Made by a program: the position numbers and the translations under genes
Notes under the pieces: generated by a model
Told to the model about the DNA's origin: nothing
Database searches by the model: none
The model's input: only the letters and a program-made list of their open reading frames with translations
In this document: piece by piece, positions 8,865 to 17,925 of the stretch
Layout: every line of letters starts with the position of its first letter
Numbering within the stretch: position 1 is the stretch's first letter
Source: Lachnospiraceae bacterium
GTDB lineage: Bacteria > Bacillota > Clostridia > Lachnospirales > Lachnospiraceae
DNA length: 64,000 nucleotides
NCBI GenBank assembly: GCA_017557525.1
Contig: JAFYYN010000005.1
Location: forward strand, 34,774-98,773
Reading direction: 5' to 3'

Positions 8865-10283
8865 ATGAGGCATATAAATAAAAAACGGAGCCGATTAGGG
8901 GAAAACTTGAGCAGGATAGTAGCGTATGTCCTGGTGACAGTGTTGGTTGCAGGGTGTTTTTTTTATAATCTGAATTTTTATTCTGTACCGGTACATGCTG
9001 CTACAAATGAGAAAGATACAGAGATTGGAAAACCCAGATATGTTCGGGATACAGACGGCATCTGGCGCAGAACCGATGAGGATCTTTCACAGCTTTTTAC
9101 GAAAATATCCAGAAACATCAAATATTCCGCATATACTGTAAGCTATAATAACGCGAGTATCGAGTTTAACCGCATTGGACGGGATATGTTAAGGTTTGCC
9201 GGGAATGCCAGGGATACAATGGATCAGGAGTTAGGCTGCAGTGCGGTCTGTATGTTTGTCGGAGATATCATGTGTTTAAAAGGGCAGCAATACGCAGCAG
9301 AAGTAAAGGGCGGATACGATTTCTGGCCATCCTACTCCTACGTGGCTGAGCAGTTTAAGACAGCTGATCTTGTTTGCGGAAATCTTGAAACATTGCTTTC
9401 TGAGTCAAATCCGATCACCAAAAATCAGGTTAATGCCGCAAACGGACAGCCCCAGTGTAACGGACCGGTAGTGATACTTGATGCTCTGCGAAAGGCAGGT
9501 ATCGACATGCTGGTAACTGCCAATAATCATACATGTGACTGGGGCGCGCAGGGTATAACAGAAACAAAGACCCATCTTGATGAATATGGCTTTGCCAATG
9601 TCGGTACTCATTATTACAAAAAGGACGAGAAAAAGCAGGGCGAAAGATTTTCCATATTTGATGTAAACGGTATAGATGTTGCGGTTCTTTCTTATACACA
9701 CATCATCAATCAGCGGGGAAAGCTTAATTCTTCCGAGACAGCCATTATGTTTCATCAGTTTGACAGGGAAGTGGTACAAAAGGACATAAATGACGCAAAG
9801 GAAAAGGGTGCGGATTTTGTAGTTGTTTACTGTCACTGGGGCATAGAAAATACAGAAAGCTTAAACTCTGCGCAGACCGAGGACTCAAAATTCCTTGCTG
9901 AGGCAGGTGCGGATCTTATAATCGGGTCACATCCTCACTGTCTGCAGAGCTGTAAATATATAAAGACCGATAGCGGCAAGAAAGTCCTCTGCATGTTTTC
10001 AATGGGAAATTTCTGCTCAAGTATGGGCAGGGATATCAACAATGATACCATAATACTCAGGGTGGAGCTTAAAAAGACATTTATGAAAAATAAGCTGTCA
10101 GTTAAGATGTCGAATGCTTCTTATATTCCCTGCAGGGTATGTAAAATAGACGGTCACAGCAATGTAGTTGTACCAACAAACAAAAAGCTGAACGGTGGAT
10201 ATACATCGGATACATTAAGTGCAGCAGAGAAACGTATTTCCAAGATAATGAACGGTGTGATCCCGGAATATAAAGGGCAGTAA
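8865..10283 (+). CDS. CapA-family poly-gamma-glutamate/capsule-type metallophosphatase, membrane anchored
   Basis: A 472-residue member of the PGA_cap (CapA) family, a calcineurin-like metallophosphatase fold associated with poly-gamma-glutamate capsule formation. One N-terminal membrane anchor (about 18-38, VAYVLVTVLVAGCFFYNL) places the catalytic domain outside. Metal-site motifs in order are VGDIMC, CGNLET, TANNHTCDWG, VYCHWGIE, IIGSHPHCLQ and FSMGNFCSS. No capB or capC lies nearby, so a capsule role cannot be assumed; related proteins act on other surface polymers. GGGAGAGAAGGT precedes the ATG. The gene stands alone between a promoter and the GH39 gene. Confidence 0.85.
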   Translation: MRHINKKRSRLGENLSRIVAYVLVTVLVAGCFFYNLNFYSVPVHAATNEKDTEIGKPRYVRDTDGIWRRTDEDLSQLFTKISRNIKYSAYTVSYNNASIEFNRIGRDMLRFAGNARDTMDQELGCSAVCMFVGDIMCLKGQQYAAEVKGGYDFWPSYSYVAEQFKTADLVCGNLETLLSESNPITKNQVNAANGQPQCNGPVVILDALRKAGIDMLVTANNHTCDWGAQGITETKTHLDEYGFANVGTHYYKKDEKKQGERFSIFDVNGIDVAVLSYTHIINQRGKLNSSETAIMFHQFDREVVQKDINDAKEKGADFVVVYCHWGIENTESLNSAQTEDSKFLAEAGADLIIGSHPHCLQSCKYIKTDSGKKVLCMFSMGNFCSSMGRDINNDTIILRVELKKTFMKNKLSVKMSNASYIPCRVCKIDGHSNVVVPTNKKLNGGYTSDTLSAAEKRISKIMNGVIPEYKGQ

Positions 10284-10415
10284 AAGTGCAATAAATGAAC
10301 AGTATTAGGCTATATTGTAATTCTATTTTTGGTACGGATATGTTAAACTGACTAATGAGGTGTCTGTTATCTTGAAATAACATAGACAAGATAAACATAA
10401 CAAAGGAGAAGGCAT

Positions 10416-12098
10416 ATGAAGATCAAAGCGGACAGCAAAAACAAGGTCACTTTCAACAACCAGGTTGACTACTGCATCGGTACAGGGCGTATGGGGTTAG
10501 CTCTGACAAAAGAGTATTATGAGGAGCTTAAACTTACACAGGAAGAAATAGGTTTCTCACATATCAGAGGTCACGGATTATTTACCGATGATATGGCAAT
10601 TTATCATGATTTTACATTTAACGGCAAGAGAATATTAGAATACAATTATACATATCTGGACAGAGTCCTTGATATGTACCAGAGCTTGGGGCTTGCACCT
10701 TTCTTTGAGTTAGGTTTTATGCCCAAGCAGATGGCAAGCGGCGACAACTCAATTTTCTACTGGAAGGGAAATACCACGCCTCCAAAGGATTACAAGGACT
10801 GGGCAAATATGGTATCAGCCCTGCTTGAGCATTGTGTTGCAAGATATGGCGAGCAGGTTTATGATTGGCCTATCGAGGTATGGAACGAGCCCAACCTTCC
10901 CGGTTTCTGGAAAGACGCTAACATGGAAGAATACTTCAAGCTCTTTGAGGTTTCCTACAAGGCAGTCAAGAAGGTAAGCAAGCGTTTTAAGGTAGGCGGA
11001 CCCGCAGTCTGCGGTATAAAGGATGAATTCTGGATCAGATCATTCCTTGATTTCTGTCGCAAAAAGAAGCTTAAGCCTGATTTTGTAACACGCCATCATT
11101 ATACAACGGAAATGCCCGAAAGAGACGGACATTACGGATATCAGAGACTTTCCGATCCCGAGATGGGCTTTGCAAACCTTAAGACCAGCAGGGATGCCAT
11201 TGATTCATATCCGGAGTTTAAGGGACTTCCTATACACATTACAGAGTTTAATACTTCATATATCCCTAATAATCCGATTCATGACACTAACATCAATGCG
11301 GCATATATGGCACAGCAGTTATCCCGCCTCGGCGATGTAAATGAGTCATATTCATACTGGACATTCGGTGATGTATTTGAGGAAATGGGAGTTCCCTTCT
11401 CACAGTTCCACGGCGGATTCGGACTCGTGGCACATCACTGTATACCAAAGCCCACATTCTGGACCTTTGCATTCTTTAAGAAATTAAAGAATTTTGGTTC
11501 AAAATGTATCCATAGGGATGACAGCAGCGTTATCGTTGCAGACGGCAAGGGCGGATATGCCGGAGTTATCTGGAATATGTCAAAGACCGCAGCTGACGCG
11601 GATATTACTATAGATTTAGGTGCAAAAGGAACTGCAAAAAAATCTGACAAGACAGTTGTTAACGATGATGCTACCGCTATAGTTAAGAGTATTGGAAATA
11701 AGGAGTGCTACTCCGTGCTCACCGATCTGGTAGACGAAGAAGTATGCAATCCGCTTAAAATCTGGCATGATCTTGGTGAGCCCAAGTATCCTTCAGATGC
11801 ACAGATTGATATCATAAAGAAGGGTTCAAGACCTCTGGCGCAGAGCTCTATCATAGAAGCAAAAGCAGGCAAGCTCTCAGTAAGCTTTAAGCTTGGAGCA
11901 TATGGTATCCGCTTCTTTACAATAAAGCCTATCGAGGTGGAAGGTGATGCCGGCTATGATTTCGAAAAAATTGAGAGAATATCCTGTGCAGATTTAAAGA
12001 AGTTTGGAGCAAAGAAGGCTGTAGCTAAGAAAACTACAACAAAAAAGACCACAGTTAAGAAGAGTACAACTCAAAAAAGTAAAATAGTTGGGTTGTAA
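10416..12098 (+). CDS. Glycoside hydrolase family 39 (beta-xylosidase-like), intracellular, with Lys/Thr-rich tail
   Basis: A retaining glycosidase, most likely a beta-xylosidase acting on imported xylo-oligosaccharides. The (beta/alpha)8 domain carries the acid/base Glu159 in VWNEPN and the nucleophile Glu278 in HITEFN; RHHYTTEMPE and YWTFGDVFEEMG are also GH39-like. There is no signal peptide, so it should act in the cytoplasm. The last 35 residues form an odd basic tail rich in KK and TT (AKKAVAKKTTTKKTT), not part of the catalytic fold. AAAGGAGAAGG precedes the ATG. A small membrane protein follows 12 bases downstream, probably in the same transcript. Confidence 0.88.
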   Translation: MKIKADSKNKVTFNNQVDYCIGTGRMGLALTKEYYEELKLTQEEIGFSHIRGHGLFTDDMAIYHDFTFNGKRILEYNYTYLDRVLDMYQSLGLAPFFELGFMPKQMASGDNSIFYWKGNTTPPKDYKDWANMVSALLEHCVARYGEQVYDWPIEVWNEPNLPGFWKDANMEEYFKLFEVSYKAVKKVSKRFKVGGPAVCGIKDEFWIRSFLDFCRKKKLKPDFVTRHHYTTEMPERDGHYGYQRLSDPEMGFANLKTSRDAIDSYPEFKGLPIHITEFNTSYIPNNPIHDTNINAAYMAQQLSRLGDVNESYSYWTFGDVFEEMGVPFSQFHGGFGLVAHHCIPKPTFWTFAFFKKLKNFGSKCIHRDDSSVIVADGKGGYAGVIWNMSKTAADADITIDLGAKGTAKKSDKTVVNDDATAIVKSIGNKECYSVLTDLVDEEVCNPLKIWHDLGEPKYPSDAQIDIIKKGSRPLAQSSIIEAKAGKLSVSFKLGAYGIRFFTIKPIEVEGDAGYDFEKIERISCADLKKFGAKKAVAKKTTTKKTTVKKSTTQKSKIVGL

Positions 12099-12110
12099 AA
12101 GGAGGAAGAA

Positions 12111-12461
12111 ATGGCAAGGAAAGAAACACATGCTACAGAGCAGAAGCCTGAGGAGGAGTTATCCTACGCAGAGCAGCTCCGTAGACGCGAGGACGAAGAC
12201 AGGTACCTGGCGGAACAGCGAGCAAATGGAGAGGAAAAGACAGGATGTCTTGGCGTATCAGCTTCGTTCCTGGTAGGAACATTCTGTATCCTGTTCCTGA
12301 TCACCGGCGTAGGCTTTTTCGGATACGGAATATACTGCTTTATCAACGGAGAGTATGATGTATCTAAGAGACTTATCATGGTAATAGTAGGAGCGCTTGT
12401 TACAGTAGCGTCAATACTCGTTTGGAGAATGTTCCATAGGAACTTACATAATGATGAATAA
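12111..12461 (+). CDS. Small membrane protein of unknown function
   Basis: 116 residues, not recognised. The first 45 residues are highly charged (EEELSYAEQLRRREDED, coiled-coil-like). Two membrane helices follow at about 53-75 and 82-102, then a short basic end. The topology is probably N-in/C-in. AAAGGAGGAAGAA precedes the ATG, and the gene lies 12 bases after the GH39 gene, so the two are likely co-expressed. A second open frame at 12088-12276 is a shadow. Confidence 0.75.
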   Translation: MARKETHATEQKPEEELSYAEQLRRREDEDRYLAEQRANGEEKTGCLGVSASFLVGTFCILFLITGVGFFGYGIYCFINGEYDVSKRLIMVIVGALVTVASILVWRMFHRNLHNDE

Positions 12462-12599
12462 CATCATAAGGAGGGGCCCGTCGCATAGCGATGGGAAGAT
12501 GCCTTATGATCTCCCGGCTCCATCACAAAGTGATGGAGGGTTTCCCGCATTGAAAATGTGGGAAACGAGAGGGAAAATATAATAAGGAGGGACCTAAAA
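12462..12599 (+). ncRNA. Highly structured leader/intergenic element before pyrE
   Basis: Four hairpins can be drawn in about 120 bases: ATCATAAGG (about 12463) with CCTTATGAT enclosing CCCGTCGC/GCGATGGG; then CTCCATCAC/GTGATGGAG; then TTTCCCGCATT/AATGTGGGAAA. The pyrE ribosome site AAGGAGG follows. There is no T-run. It does not show the usual PyrR-binding hexaloop that I could recognise. It may be a structured leader or a cluster of palindromic repeats. Confidence 0.5.
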
Positions 12600-13274
12600 A
12601 TGGAGACATACAAGAAAGAATTCATAGAATTTATGGTAGATTCCCAGGTTCTTAAATTTGGGGAATTCACGTTAAAGAGTGGCAGAAAATCTCCATTCTT
12701 TATGAATGCGGGAGCATATGTTACAGGTACTCAGCTTAAAAAGCTTGGTGAGTATTATGCAAAAGCGATCCATGATAATTTCGGAGATGATTTCGATGTC
12801 CTTTTCGGACCTGCATACAAGGGTATCCCGCTTAGTGTAGCAACTGTTATTGCATACAGTGAGCTTTACGGAAAAGAGATCAGATACTGCTCAAACCGTA
12901 AGGAAGTTAAGGACCACGGGGATGTAGGCATCCTGCTCGGCAGCAAGATTAAGGATGGAGACAGAGTAGTGATCATCGAGGATGTAACTACCTCCGGAAA
13001 ATCAATTGAGGAGACATTCCCCATTATACAGGCTCAGGGAAACGTAACCATAAAAGGTCTTATGGTATCACTTAACCGTATGGAAAAAGGTCTTGGCGGA
13101 GAAAAGAGCGCACTTGACGAGATTAAAGAAAAATACGGTTTTGAAGCAAAGGCCATTGTTACGATGGCAGAAGTAACCGAGCATCTGTACAATAAGGAAG
13201 TACTCGGAAGGGTAGTGATAGATGACACCATCAAGGCTGCCTTGGACGACTATTATAAGATTTACGGATGTTAA
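12600..13274 (+). CDS. pyrE: Orotate phosphoribosyltransferase
   Basis: PyrE makes orotidine 5'-phosphate from orotate and PRPP in de novo pyrimidine synthesis. The PRPP-binding motif RVVIIEDVTTSGKSIEET is near residue 120, and FGPAYKGIPLSVA and SNRKEVKDHGD are also characteristic. The product from this ATG has 224 residues, normal for the family. AAGGAGG lies 9 bases upstream and decides this start; the frame is open further upstream, but that part crosses the structured leader. No other pyr gene is nearby. Confidence 0.95.
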   Translation: METYKKEFIEFMVDSQVLKFGEFTLKSGRKSPFFMNAGAYVTGTQLKKLGEYYAKAIHDNFGDDFDVLFGPAYKGIPLSVATVIAYSELYGKEIRYCSNRKEVKDHGDVGILLGSKIKDGDRVVIIEDVTTSGKSIEETFPIIQAQGNVTIKGLMVSLNRMEKGLGGEKSALDEIKEKYGFEAKAIVTMAEVTEHLYNKEVLGRVVIDDTIKAALDDYYKIYGC

Positions 13275-13310
13275 GAAAATAAATATATTTTGCAGGAAGG
13301 AGACCGGGAT

Positions 13311-14111
13311 ATGACTAATGAAGAAAAATTTGAGCAGTTCTTAAAGATGGTAGAGGGCAGTAACAACATTGTTTTCTTTGGCGGAGCCGGAGTATCTACC
13401 GAAAGTGGTATCCCGGACTTCAGAAGCACCGACGGTCTGTACAATCAGCAATATGATTATCCGCCTGAGGAAATTATCAGTCATTCTTTCTTTATGAAAA
13501 ATCCTGAGGAGTTTTACAGATTTTACAGGAAGAAAATCCTTCTCGACGGTATAGAGCCGAATATCACGCATATAAAGCTTGCGGAGCTTGAGAAAAAAGG
13601 AAAGCTTAAGGCTATTGTTACGCAGAACATCGACGGACTTCATCAGAAAGCAGGCAGTGAGACAGTATTTGAGGTACACGGTACCGTAGCCCGTAACTTC
13701 TGTATGAAATGCAGAAAGTTCTTTTCTGGTGATGACCTGATAAAGCTTATAGATGCTGATTGCGAAAAACGTCTTGCAGCGGGAGAAAATGTAGACGGAA
13801 AACTGAAAAGCGGAAAACGCCGTTTCGGACTTCCAATATGTCCTGACTGTGGCGGACTGATCAAACCCGATGTCGTATTATATGAAGAGGGTCTTGATGA
13901 TACCACCTGGTCAAATGCCTGCTATTATATCAGCCAGGCAGATATGCTGATTGTGGGAGGAACCTCTCTGGTCGTATATCCGGCAGCAGGTCTCATCAAT
14001 TACTACAAGGGCAAAAAGCTGGTACTTATCAACAAATCGTCAACGCCATACGATTCTTCGGCAAATCTCGTGCTCAATATGGGTCTTGGCGAAGTATTTT
14101 CAAAATTATAA
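13311..14111 (+). CDS. NAD-dependent protein deacylase (sirtuin, Sir2/CobB family)
   Basis: This enzyme removes acyl groups from lysines using NAD+. It shows the NAD-binding GAGVSTESGIPDFRS, the QNIDGLH motif, the catalytic His in FEVHG and a zinc site with pairs CMKC and CPDC. The product has 266 residues. The start is the ATG at 13311, with GGAAGGAG about 9 bases upstream; an in-frame extension of seven codons has no ribosome site. An insertion between the Cys pairs (ANGENVDGKLKSGKRR-like, about residues 150-170) is longer than in compact bacterial sirtuins. It follows pyrE by 36 bases. Confidence 0.93.
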   Translation: MTNEEKFEQFLKMVEGSNNIVFFGGAGVSTESGIPDFRSTDGLYNQQYDYPPEEIISHSFFMKNPEEFYRFYRKKILLDGIEPNITHIKLAELEKKGKLKAIVTQNIDGLHQKAGSETVFEVHGTVARNFCMKCRKFFSGDDLIKLIDADCEKRLAAGENVDGKLKSGKRRFGLPICPDCGGLIKPDVVLYEEGLDDTTWSNACYYISQADMLIVGGTSLVVYPAAGLINYYKGKKLVLINKSSTPYDSSANLVLNMGLGEVFSKL

Positions 14112-14184
14112 AACATTATGACTACCTAAAAGGCTTTCATTGAGGGAAGCTGCCAGCATAAAAGGTGTAAACACGGAGGATGCC

Positions 14185-15942
14185 ATGAAAGGACTATACA
14201 AGTATCTAAGAAATTACCGTATAGAGTGCTTTCTGGCTCCTTTTTTTAAACTTTTGGAGGCAGTATTTGAGCTGACGGTACCCTTGGTCATCGCTTCTCT
14301 TATAGATACGGGACTTGCTAATGAGGACGAGGGACATGTGGTAAAGATGGTCCTGATCCTTGTAGCTTTCGCATTTGTCGGATTTGGATTTGCTGCCACG
14401 GCACAGTTCTTTGCTGCAAAAGCGGCCGTCGGGTTTGCCACAGAGCTGCGTCATGCACTGTTTTCACACATTATGAGGCTGTCCTTTAAGGAGACAGACA
14501 GGCAAGGCAGTTCAACTCTTATAACCAGGATGACCAGCGATGTCAATCAGACACAGGCTGCAGTCAATCTGTTTCTAAGATTGTTTTTACGTTCTCCGAT
14601 AATAGTGTTCGGGGCACTCATTATGGCATTTACGGTGGATGTAAAAGCAGCTATCATATTTGCTGTAGTTATCCCTCTCCTTTTTGTTATCGTATTTGCA
14701 CTGCTCTTTATGACCATCCCAAGATTTAAGAAGGTGCAGAGTGCACTGGATAAGCTCCTTGGACTTACAAGAGAAAACCTTACCGGTGTGAGAGTTATCC
14801 GTGCATTTGGTCTTGAAGACAGAGAAATAGCAAATTTTGAGGAAGAGACAGGAAAACACAGACATCTGCAGGAAATAGCAGGAAAAGTATCGGCACTGAT
14901 GAATCCTGCTACTTATATAGTAATAAATACAGCGCTTATTATCCTGCTTTATTTTGGAGCATTAAGAGTAGAATCAAATGAGCTTACCGCAGGAGAAGTA
15001 GTTGCCCTTGTAAATTATATGTCCCAGATACTTGTTGAACTTTTGAAGCTGGCCAATACCTTCATCAGCATAACTAAAGGGCTTGCATGTGCTAACCGTA
15101 TTTCAGCAGTAATGGAAATCCCTGAGGGCATGGAGATACAGGTAGTAAGTGCAGAGGATAACACTTCCGCAAAACCCGATATTACTGAGAGTCCGGTATC
15201 TGAGACCAAGGGAAATGCGGAAAAGAGTAGGCCGGCAGTCAGATTCAGCCATGTATATATGAAATACAATGAGGGCGGTGAGGATGCCCTGGAGGACATC
15301 GATTTTGAGTCATCCTACGGTACCATTACAGGTATAATAGGCGGTACAGGCTCAGGTAAAACCTCGATAGTAAATCTTATCCCCCGTTTCTATGATGCTG
15401 AAAAAGGAACTGTTTATGTGGCAGGGCGCGATGTAAAGAAATACGATATTGCAGCTCTTAGGGATATGGTAGGTTCAGTAATGCAGAAAGCGGTCCTCTT
15501 TAAAGGTACGGTAAGAGATAATCTTAAATGGGGTAATGATGAGGCAACTGATGAGGAGTTAAGATCGGCTATGGATCTTGCTCAGATAACCGGTATAGAG
15601 CTTGACCGTGAAGTTGAGCAGGAGGGCAGAAACTTCTCGGGTGGACAGAAACAAAGACTTTCAATTGCGAGAACACTTGTCGGAAAGCCTCCTATCCTGA
15701 TACTTGATGACAGCTCTTCCGCACTTGATTATGCGACAGATGCAGCACTTAGAAAAGCTCTCAGGACTCTTAGCTGGAAGCCTGCGATATTCATAGTATC
15801 CCAGCGTGCCTCTACAGTACAGCATGCAGATCAGATACTTGTACTTGATGACGGCAAGCTTGTAGGCAAGGGTACACATGAAGAGCTCATAAAAGCCTGT
15901 GATGTATACAAGGAAATATATGCTAGTACAGAGCAAGGTTGA
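14185..15942 (+). CDS. ABC transporter half-molecule: fused membrane and ATPase domains (multidrug/lipid exporter type)
   Basis: About 585 residues: an exporter-type membrane domain with six helices (about 1-310), then an ATPase with Walker A GGTGSGKTSIV, signature NFSGGQKQRLSIA and Walker B ILILDDSSSALD. A low-complexity linker of about 40 residues between the domains (DNTSAKPDITESPVSETK) is unusual. The start is the ATG at 14185, preceded by CGGAGG; an upstream in-frame TTG lacks one. Proteins of this kind usually come as tandem heterodimer pairs, but no partner gene is adjacent, so it may be a homodimer or pair with a distant subunit. Substrate unknown. Confidence 0.88.
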   Translation: MKGLYKYLRNYRIECFLAPFFKLLEAVFELTVPLVIASLIDTGLANEDEGHVVKMVLILVAFAFVGFGFAATAQFFAAKAAVGFATELRHALFSHIMRLSFKETDRQGSSTLITRMTSDVNQTQAAVNLFLRLFLRSPIIVFGALIMAFTVDVKAAIIFAVVIPLLFVIVFALLFMTIPRFKKVQSALDKLLGLTRENLTGVRVIRAFGLEDREIANFEEETGKHRHLQEIAGKVSALMNPATYIVINTALIILLYFGALRVESNELTAGEVVALVNYMSQILVELLKLANTFISITKGLACANRISAVMEIPEGMEIQVVSAEDNTSAKPDITESPVSETKGNAEKSRPAVRFSHVYMKYNEGGEDALEDIDFESSYGTITGIIGGTGSGKTSIVNLIPRFYDAEKGTVYVAGRDVKKYDIAALRDMVGSVMQKAVLFKGTVRDNLKWGNDEATDEELRSAMDLAQITGIELDREVEQEGRNFSGGQKQRLSIARTLVGKPPILILDDSSSALDYATDAALRKALRTLSWKPAIFIVSQRASTVQHADQILVLDDGKLVGKGTHEELIKACDVYKEIYASTEQG

Positions 15943-15949
15943 AATAAAA

Positions 15950-15981
15950 ACGGTGGTCGCGAAGCGACCGGATGAGGTGTG
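15950..15981 (+). repeat. Repeat A fragment: variable hairpin plus GATGAGGTGT
   Basis: GGTCGC GAA GCGACC forms a small hairpin followed by GGATGAGGTGT. It is the same architecture as the 3' half of repeat A elsewhere, with a different stem sequence. It lies just after the ABC transporter stop. Confidence 0.8.
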
Positions 15982-16038
15982 TGCACCTAAATTAAGGATA
16001 TATTTGGATTAAGAGTCTGCTTTATAAGAGGTCTTGAT

Positions 16039-16653
16039 ATGGAAAATACCGGAAAATGCTACATAGTCGGAGCCGGTGAAAACTTCGGCTTAAACTTTAA
16101 CCCAAAAGAAAATGACTATGTAATAGCTGCAGACGCAGGATACAGATACCTAGAGCAGGCCGGGATAACCCCTGATATGGTGGTTGGCGATTTTGATACA
16201 TTAAAGTATGTACCCGATCATCCAAATATAGTACAGCTAAAGCCTGAAAAAGATATCACAGATACATGGGAAGCGGTAACAAAAGGATTTGAGAAGGGTT
16301 ATAAGGAATTTCATCTGTATGCCTGTATGGGAGGCAGGGTAGAACATTCAATTGCTAATTTCCAGCTCCTTTCGCATATTGCTGAAGATGGAGGCAGAGG
16401 CTATCTATACGATGACAGGAGTATTCTTACAGTTATAAAGGATTCTGAAATCGAATTTGAAGCAAGAAAGAAAGGTTTTATCTCAGTATTTTCTCTTACA
16501 GATAACAGTATCGGAGTAGATATATGTGGTCTAAAATATGAGGTAAATAACGCAGAGCTTACAAACAGTTTTCCGCTCGGAGTAAGCAATGAATTTATCG
16601 GAAAACCATCTAAAATAAGTGTAAAAAACGGAACGCTCCTAATTGTGTATTAG
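16039..16653 (+). CDS. thiN: Thiamine pyrophosphokinase
   Basis: ThiN transfers pyrophosphate from ATP to thiamine to give TPP directly. The family motifs are DAGYRYLEQAGITPDMVVGDFDT, the KDITDTWEAV segment and GGRVEHSIANFQLL. The length of 204 residues is normal. It lies 1.4 kb from the thiamin-salvage cluster but points toward it, with the convergent degV gene in between. The ribosome site is weak (AAGAGGT). It completes salvage from free thiamine to the cofactor. Confidence 0.92.
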   Translation: MENTGKCYIVGAGENFGLNFNPKENDYVIAADAGYRYLEQAGITPDMVVGDFDTLKYVPDHPNIVQLKPEKDITDTWEAVTKGFEKGYKEFHLYACMGGRVEHSIANFQLLSHIAEDGGRGYLYDDRSILTVIKDSEIEFEARKKGFISVFSLTDNSIGVDICGLKYEVNNAELTNSFPLGVSNEFIGKPSKISVKNGTLLIVY

Positions 16654-16658
16654 GAGCG
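16627..16658. terminator. Bidirectional terminator between thiN and degV
   Basis: AACGCTCCTAA pairs with TTAGGAGCGTT across a short loop and overlaps the thiN stop codon. It sits between convergent genes and is near symmetrical, so it may serve both. Confidence 0.7.
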
Positions 16659-16664
16659 TTAACT

Positions 16665-17510
16665 TTAATCCATATATAAAATACCAAGTGTTCCGGGACC
16701 GCAGTGTGAAGATACTACACATCCTGTTTTTGTAACGTGTATTTCATTAAAATGATTAAGATTTTCCAACAGCTTTTTAACACCGGATATTATTTCCTCT
16801 GAGCAGCCTGAGTGTGTGATAAATACTCTTTTGGGTCTTGCTTTTAAAAGAGCGGGAGTTAAATCTTCGGCATATTTTAAGACTGCCTTATCAAGACTTC
16901 CCCTGTATTTCTTATCCGAGTGCATGGCACCGTTTTCAACCACGATCCTGGGGTGCAGCTTTAACACCGAACCAAGCATAGCGGCCAGTCCGCTGCAACG
17001 ACCGCCACGGCTAAGATAAACGAGTGTATCAACTACAAAACTGGAACGTAAGAGAGGCTTTAGCTTCTGTATTTCTTCGCCGATCGTTTTTAGGTCTTTA
17101 CCTTCATCAATGAGTTCTTTTGCTTCAAGCATCAGATGCCCTATCCCTGTTGTGAGGTTTGTAGAATCTACAACCAGTATCCTGTCAGATGCATTAAGAG
17201 ATTCAGCGGCAAGCTTGCACACATTGTAGCTGGCTGACATTAAGGATGAGATGGTAAAAACTATCAGCTCGTCACCCTGATCTATATATTTTTTGAATAT
17301 GTGTTCTACTTCATCAGGCGTAGGGGCTGAAGTCCTGGGGGTAGAGCCTGTCGCATCAGACCATTCATATAACTTTTCAGGATTGATGCTCACACCGTCA
17401 AGATATTCTTCCTCGCCCAGATAAACATGTAATGGGATGATCTCGATATTATTTTTTTCTGTAAGCTCCGGAGAAAAATCACAAGTGCTGTCCGATAATA
17501 TCCTTATCAT
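16665..17510 (-). CDS. DegV family fatty-acid-binding protein
   Basis: DegV/FakB-type proteins bind a fatty acid and present it to a fatty-acid kinase (FakA). The sequence shows the start MIRILSDSTCDFSPEL, the TSAPTPDEVEHIF segment, ISSLMSASYNVCK, VDSTNLTTGIG and the C-terminal HCGPGTLGILY. The product is 281 residues. The ATG at 17510 is preceded by CGGAGG; an upstream in-frame ATG lacks a ribosome site. No fakA is nearby. A minus-strand promoter candidate lies at 17556-17584. Confidence 0.9.
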   Translation of the reverse strand: MIRILSDSTCDFSPELTEKNNIEIIPLHVYLGEEEYLDGVSINPEKLYEWSDATGSTPRTSAPTPDEVEHIFKKYIDQGDELIVFTISSLMSASYNVCKLAAESLNASDRILVVDSTNLTTGIGHLMLEAKELIDEGKDLKTIGEEIQKLKPLLRSSFVVDTLVYLSRGGRCSGLAAMLGSVLKLHPRIVVENGAMHSDKKYRGSLDKAVLKYAEDLTPALLKARPKRVFITHSGCSEEIISGVKKLLENLNHFNEIHVTKTGCVVSSHCGPGTLGILYMD

Positions 17511-17555
17511 AAAAAACCTCCGTATTAGGTTTGTGCAAATGCCTGTATACACGCT

Positions 17556-17584
17556 ATCATAACACTATTCTCATATAACTACAA
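17556..17584 (-). promoter_or_regulatory. Promoter candidate for degV
   Basis: On the minus strand TTGTAG (17584-17579), a 17-base spacer and TATGAT (17561-17556). It lies about 45 bases before the degV ATG. Confidence 0.6.
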
Positions 17585-17667
17585 GTAAATTTTTTGTTAA
17601 GTTTAGTAAATTTAATGCTCATTATTCCTTCGATAACCATTAAAGACCACAAATCGAAATAAAATAC

Positions 17668-17695
17668 TTGCATTTTTTTAAAAACGTGCTAAAAT
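17668..17695 (+). promoter_or_regulatory. Promoter of the thiamin-salvage cluster
   Basis: TTGCAT (17668-17673), a 16-base spacer and TAAAAT (17690-17695), with an extended TGC just before the -10. It starts about 15 bases before the TPP riboswitch. Confidence 0.7.
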
Positions 17696-17708
17696 AGCAT
17701 ACGAAAAA

Positions 17709-17802
17709 TAACAGACGGGAGTTCGCGTTACGGACTGAGAGGAAGGTATGACCTTCGACCGATAACCTGATTTGGGTAATGCCAACGTAGGGATGACTGA
17801 GT
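17709..17802 (+). ncRNA. TPP riboswitch (THI element)
   Basis: The sequence carries the invariant aptamer parts in order: ACGGGAG, CTGAGA (17734-17739), a GAAGG/CCTTC extra hairpin, ACCGATAACCTGATTTGGGT and AATGCCAACGTAGGGATGA. These are the pyrimidine- and pyrophosphate-sensing helices. A terminator follows, so TPP is expected to switch transcription of thiW and the genes after it off. Confidence 0.95.
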
Positions 17803-17818
17803 TAAATCGTTTCTTGAG

Positions 17819-17848
17819 GCTGCCTGATCGGGCAGCTTATTTTTTTCT
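17819..17848 (+). terminator. Riboswitch expression-platform terminator
   Basis: GCTGCC (17819-17824) and GGCAGC (17831-17836) enclose a short loop and are followed by TTATTTTTTT. It is the off-state terminator of the TPP riboswitch. The open frame crossing it is not a gene. Confidence 0.85.
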
Positions 17849-17925
17849 GACATCATTTACTACCCTTAAGAGCGGTGAATGTGTTCCGGGCAACCGGACG
17901 GATGGAAGGGGAGCGCCTTGCATCT

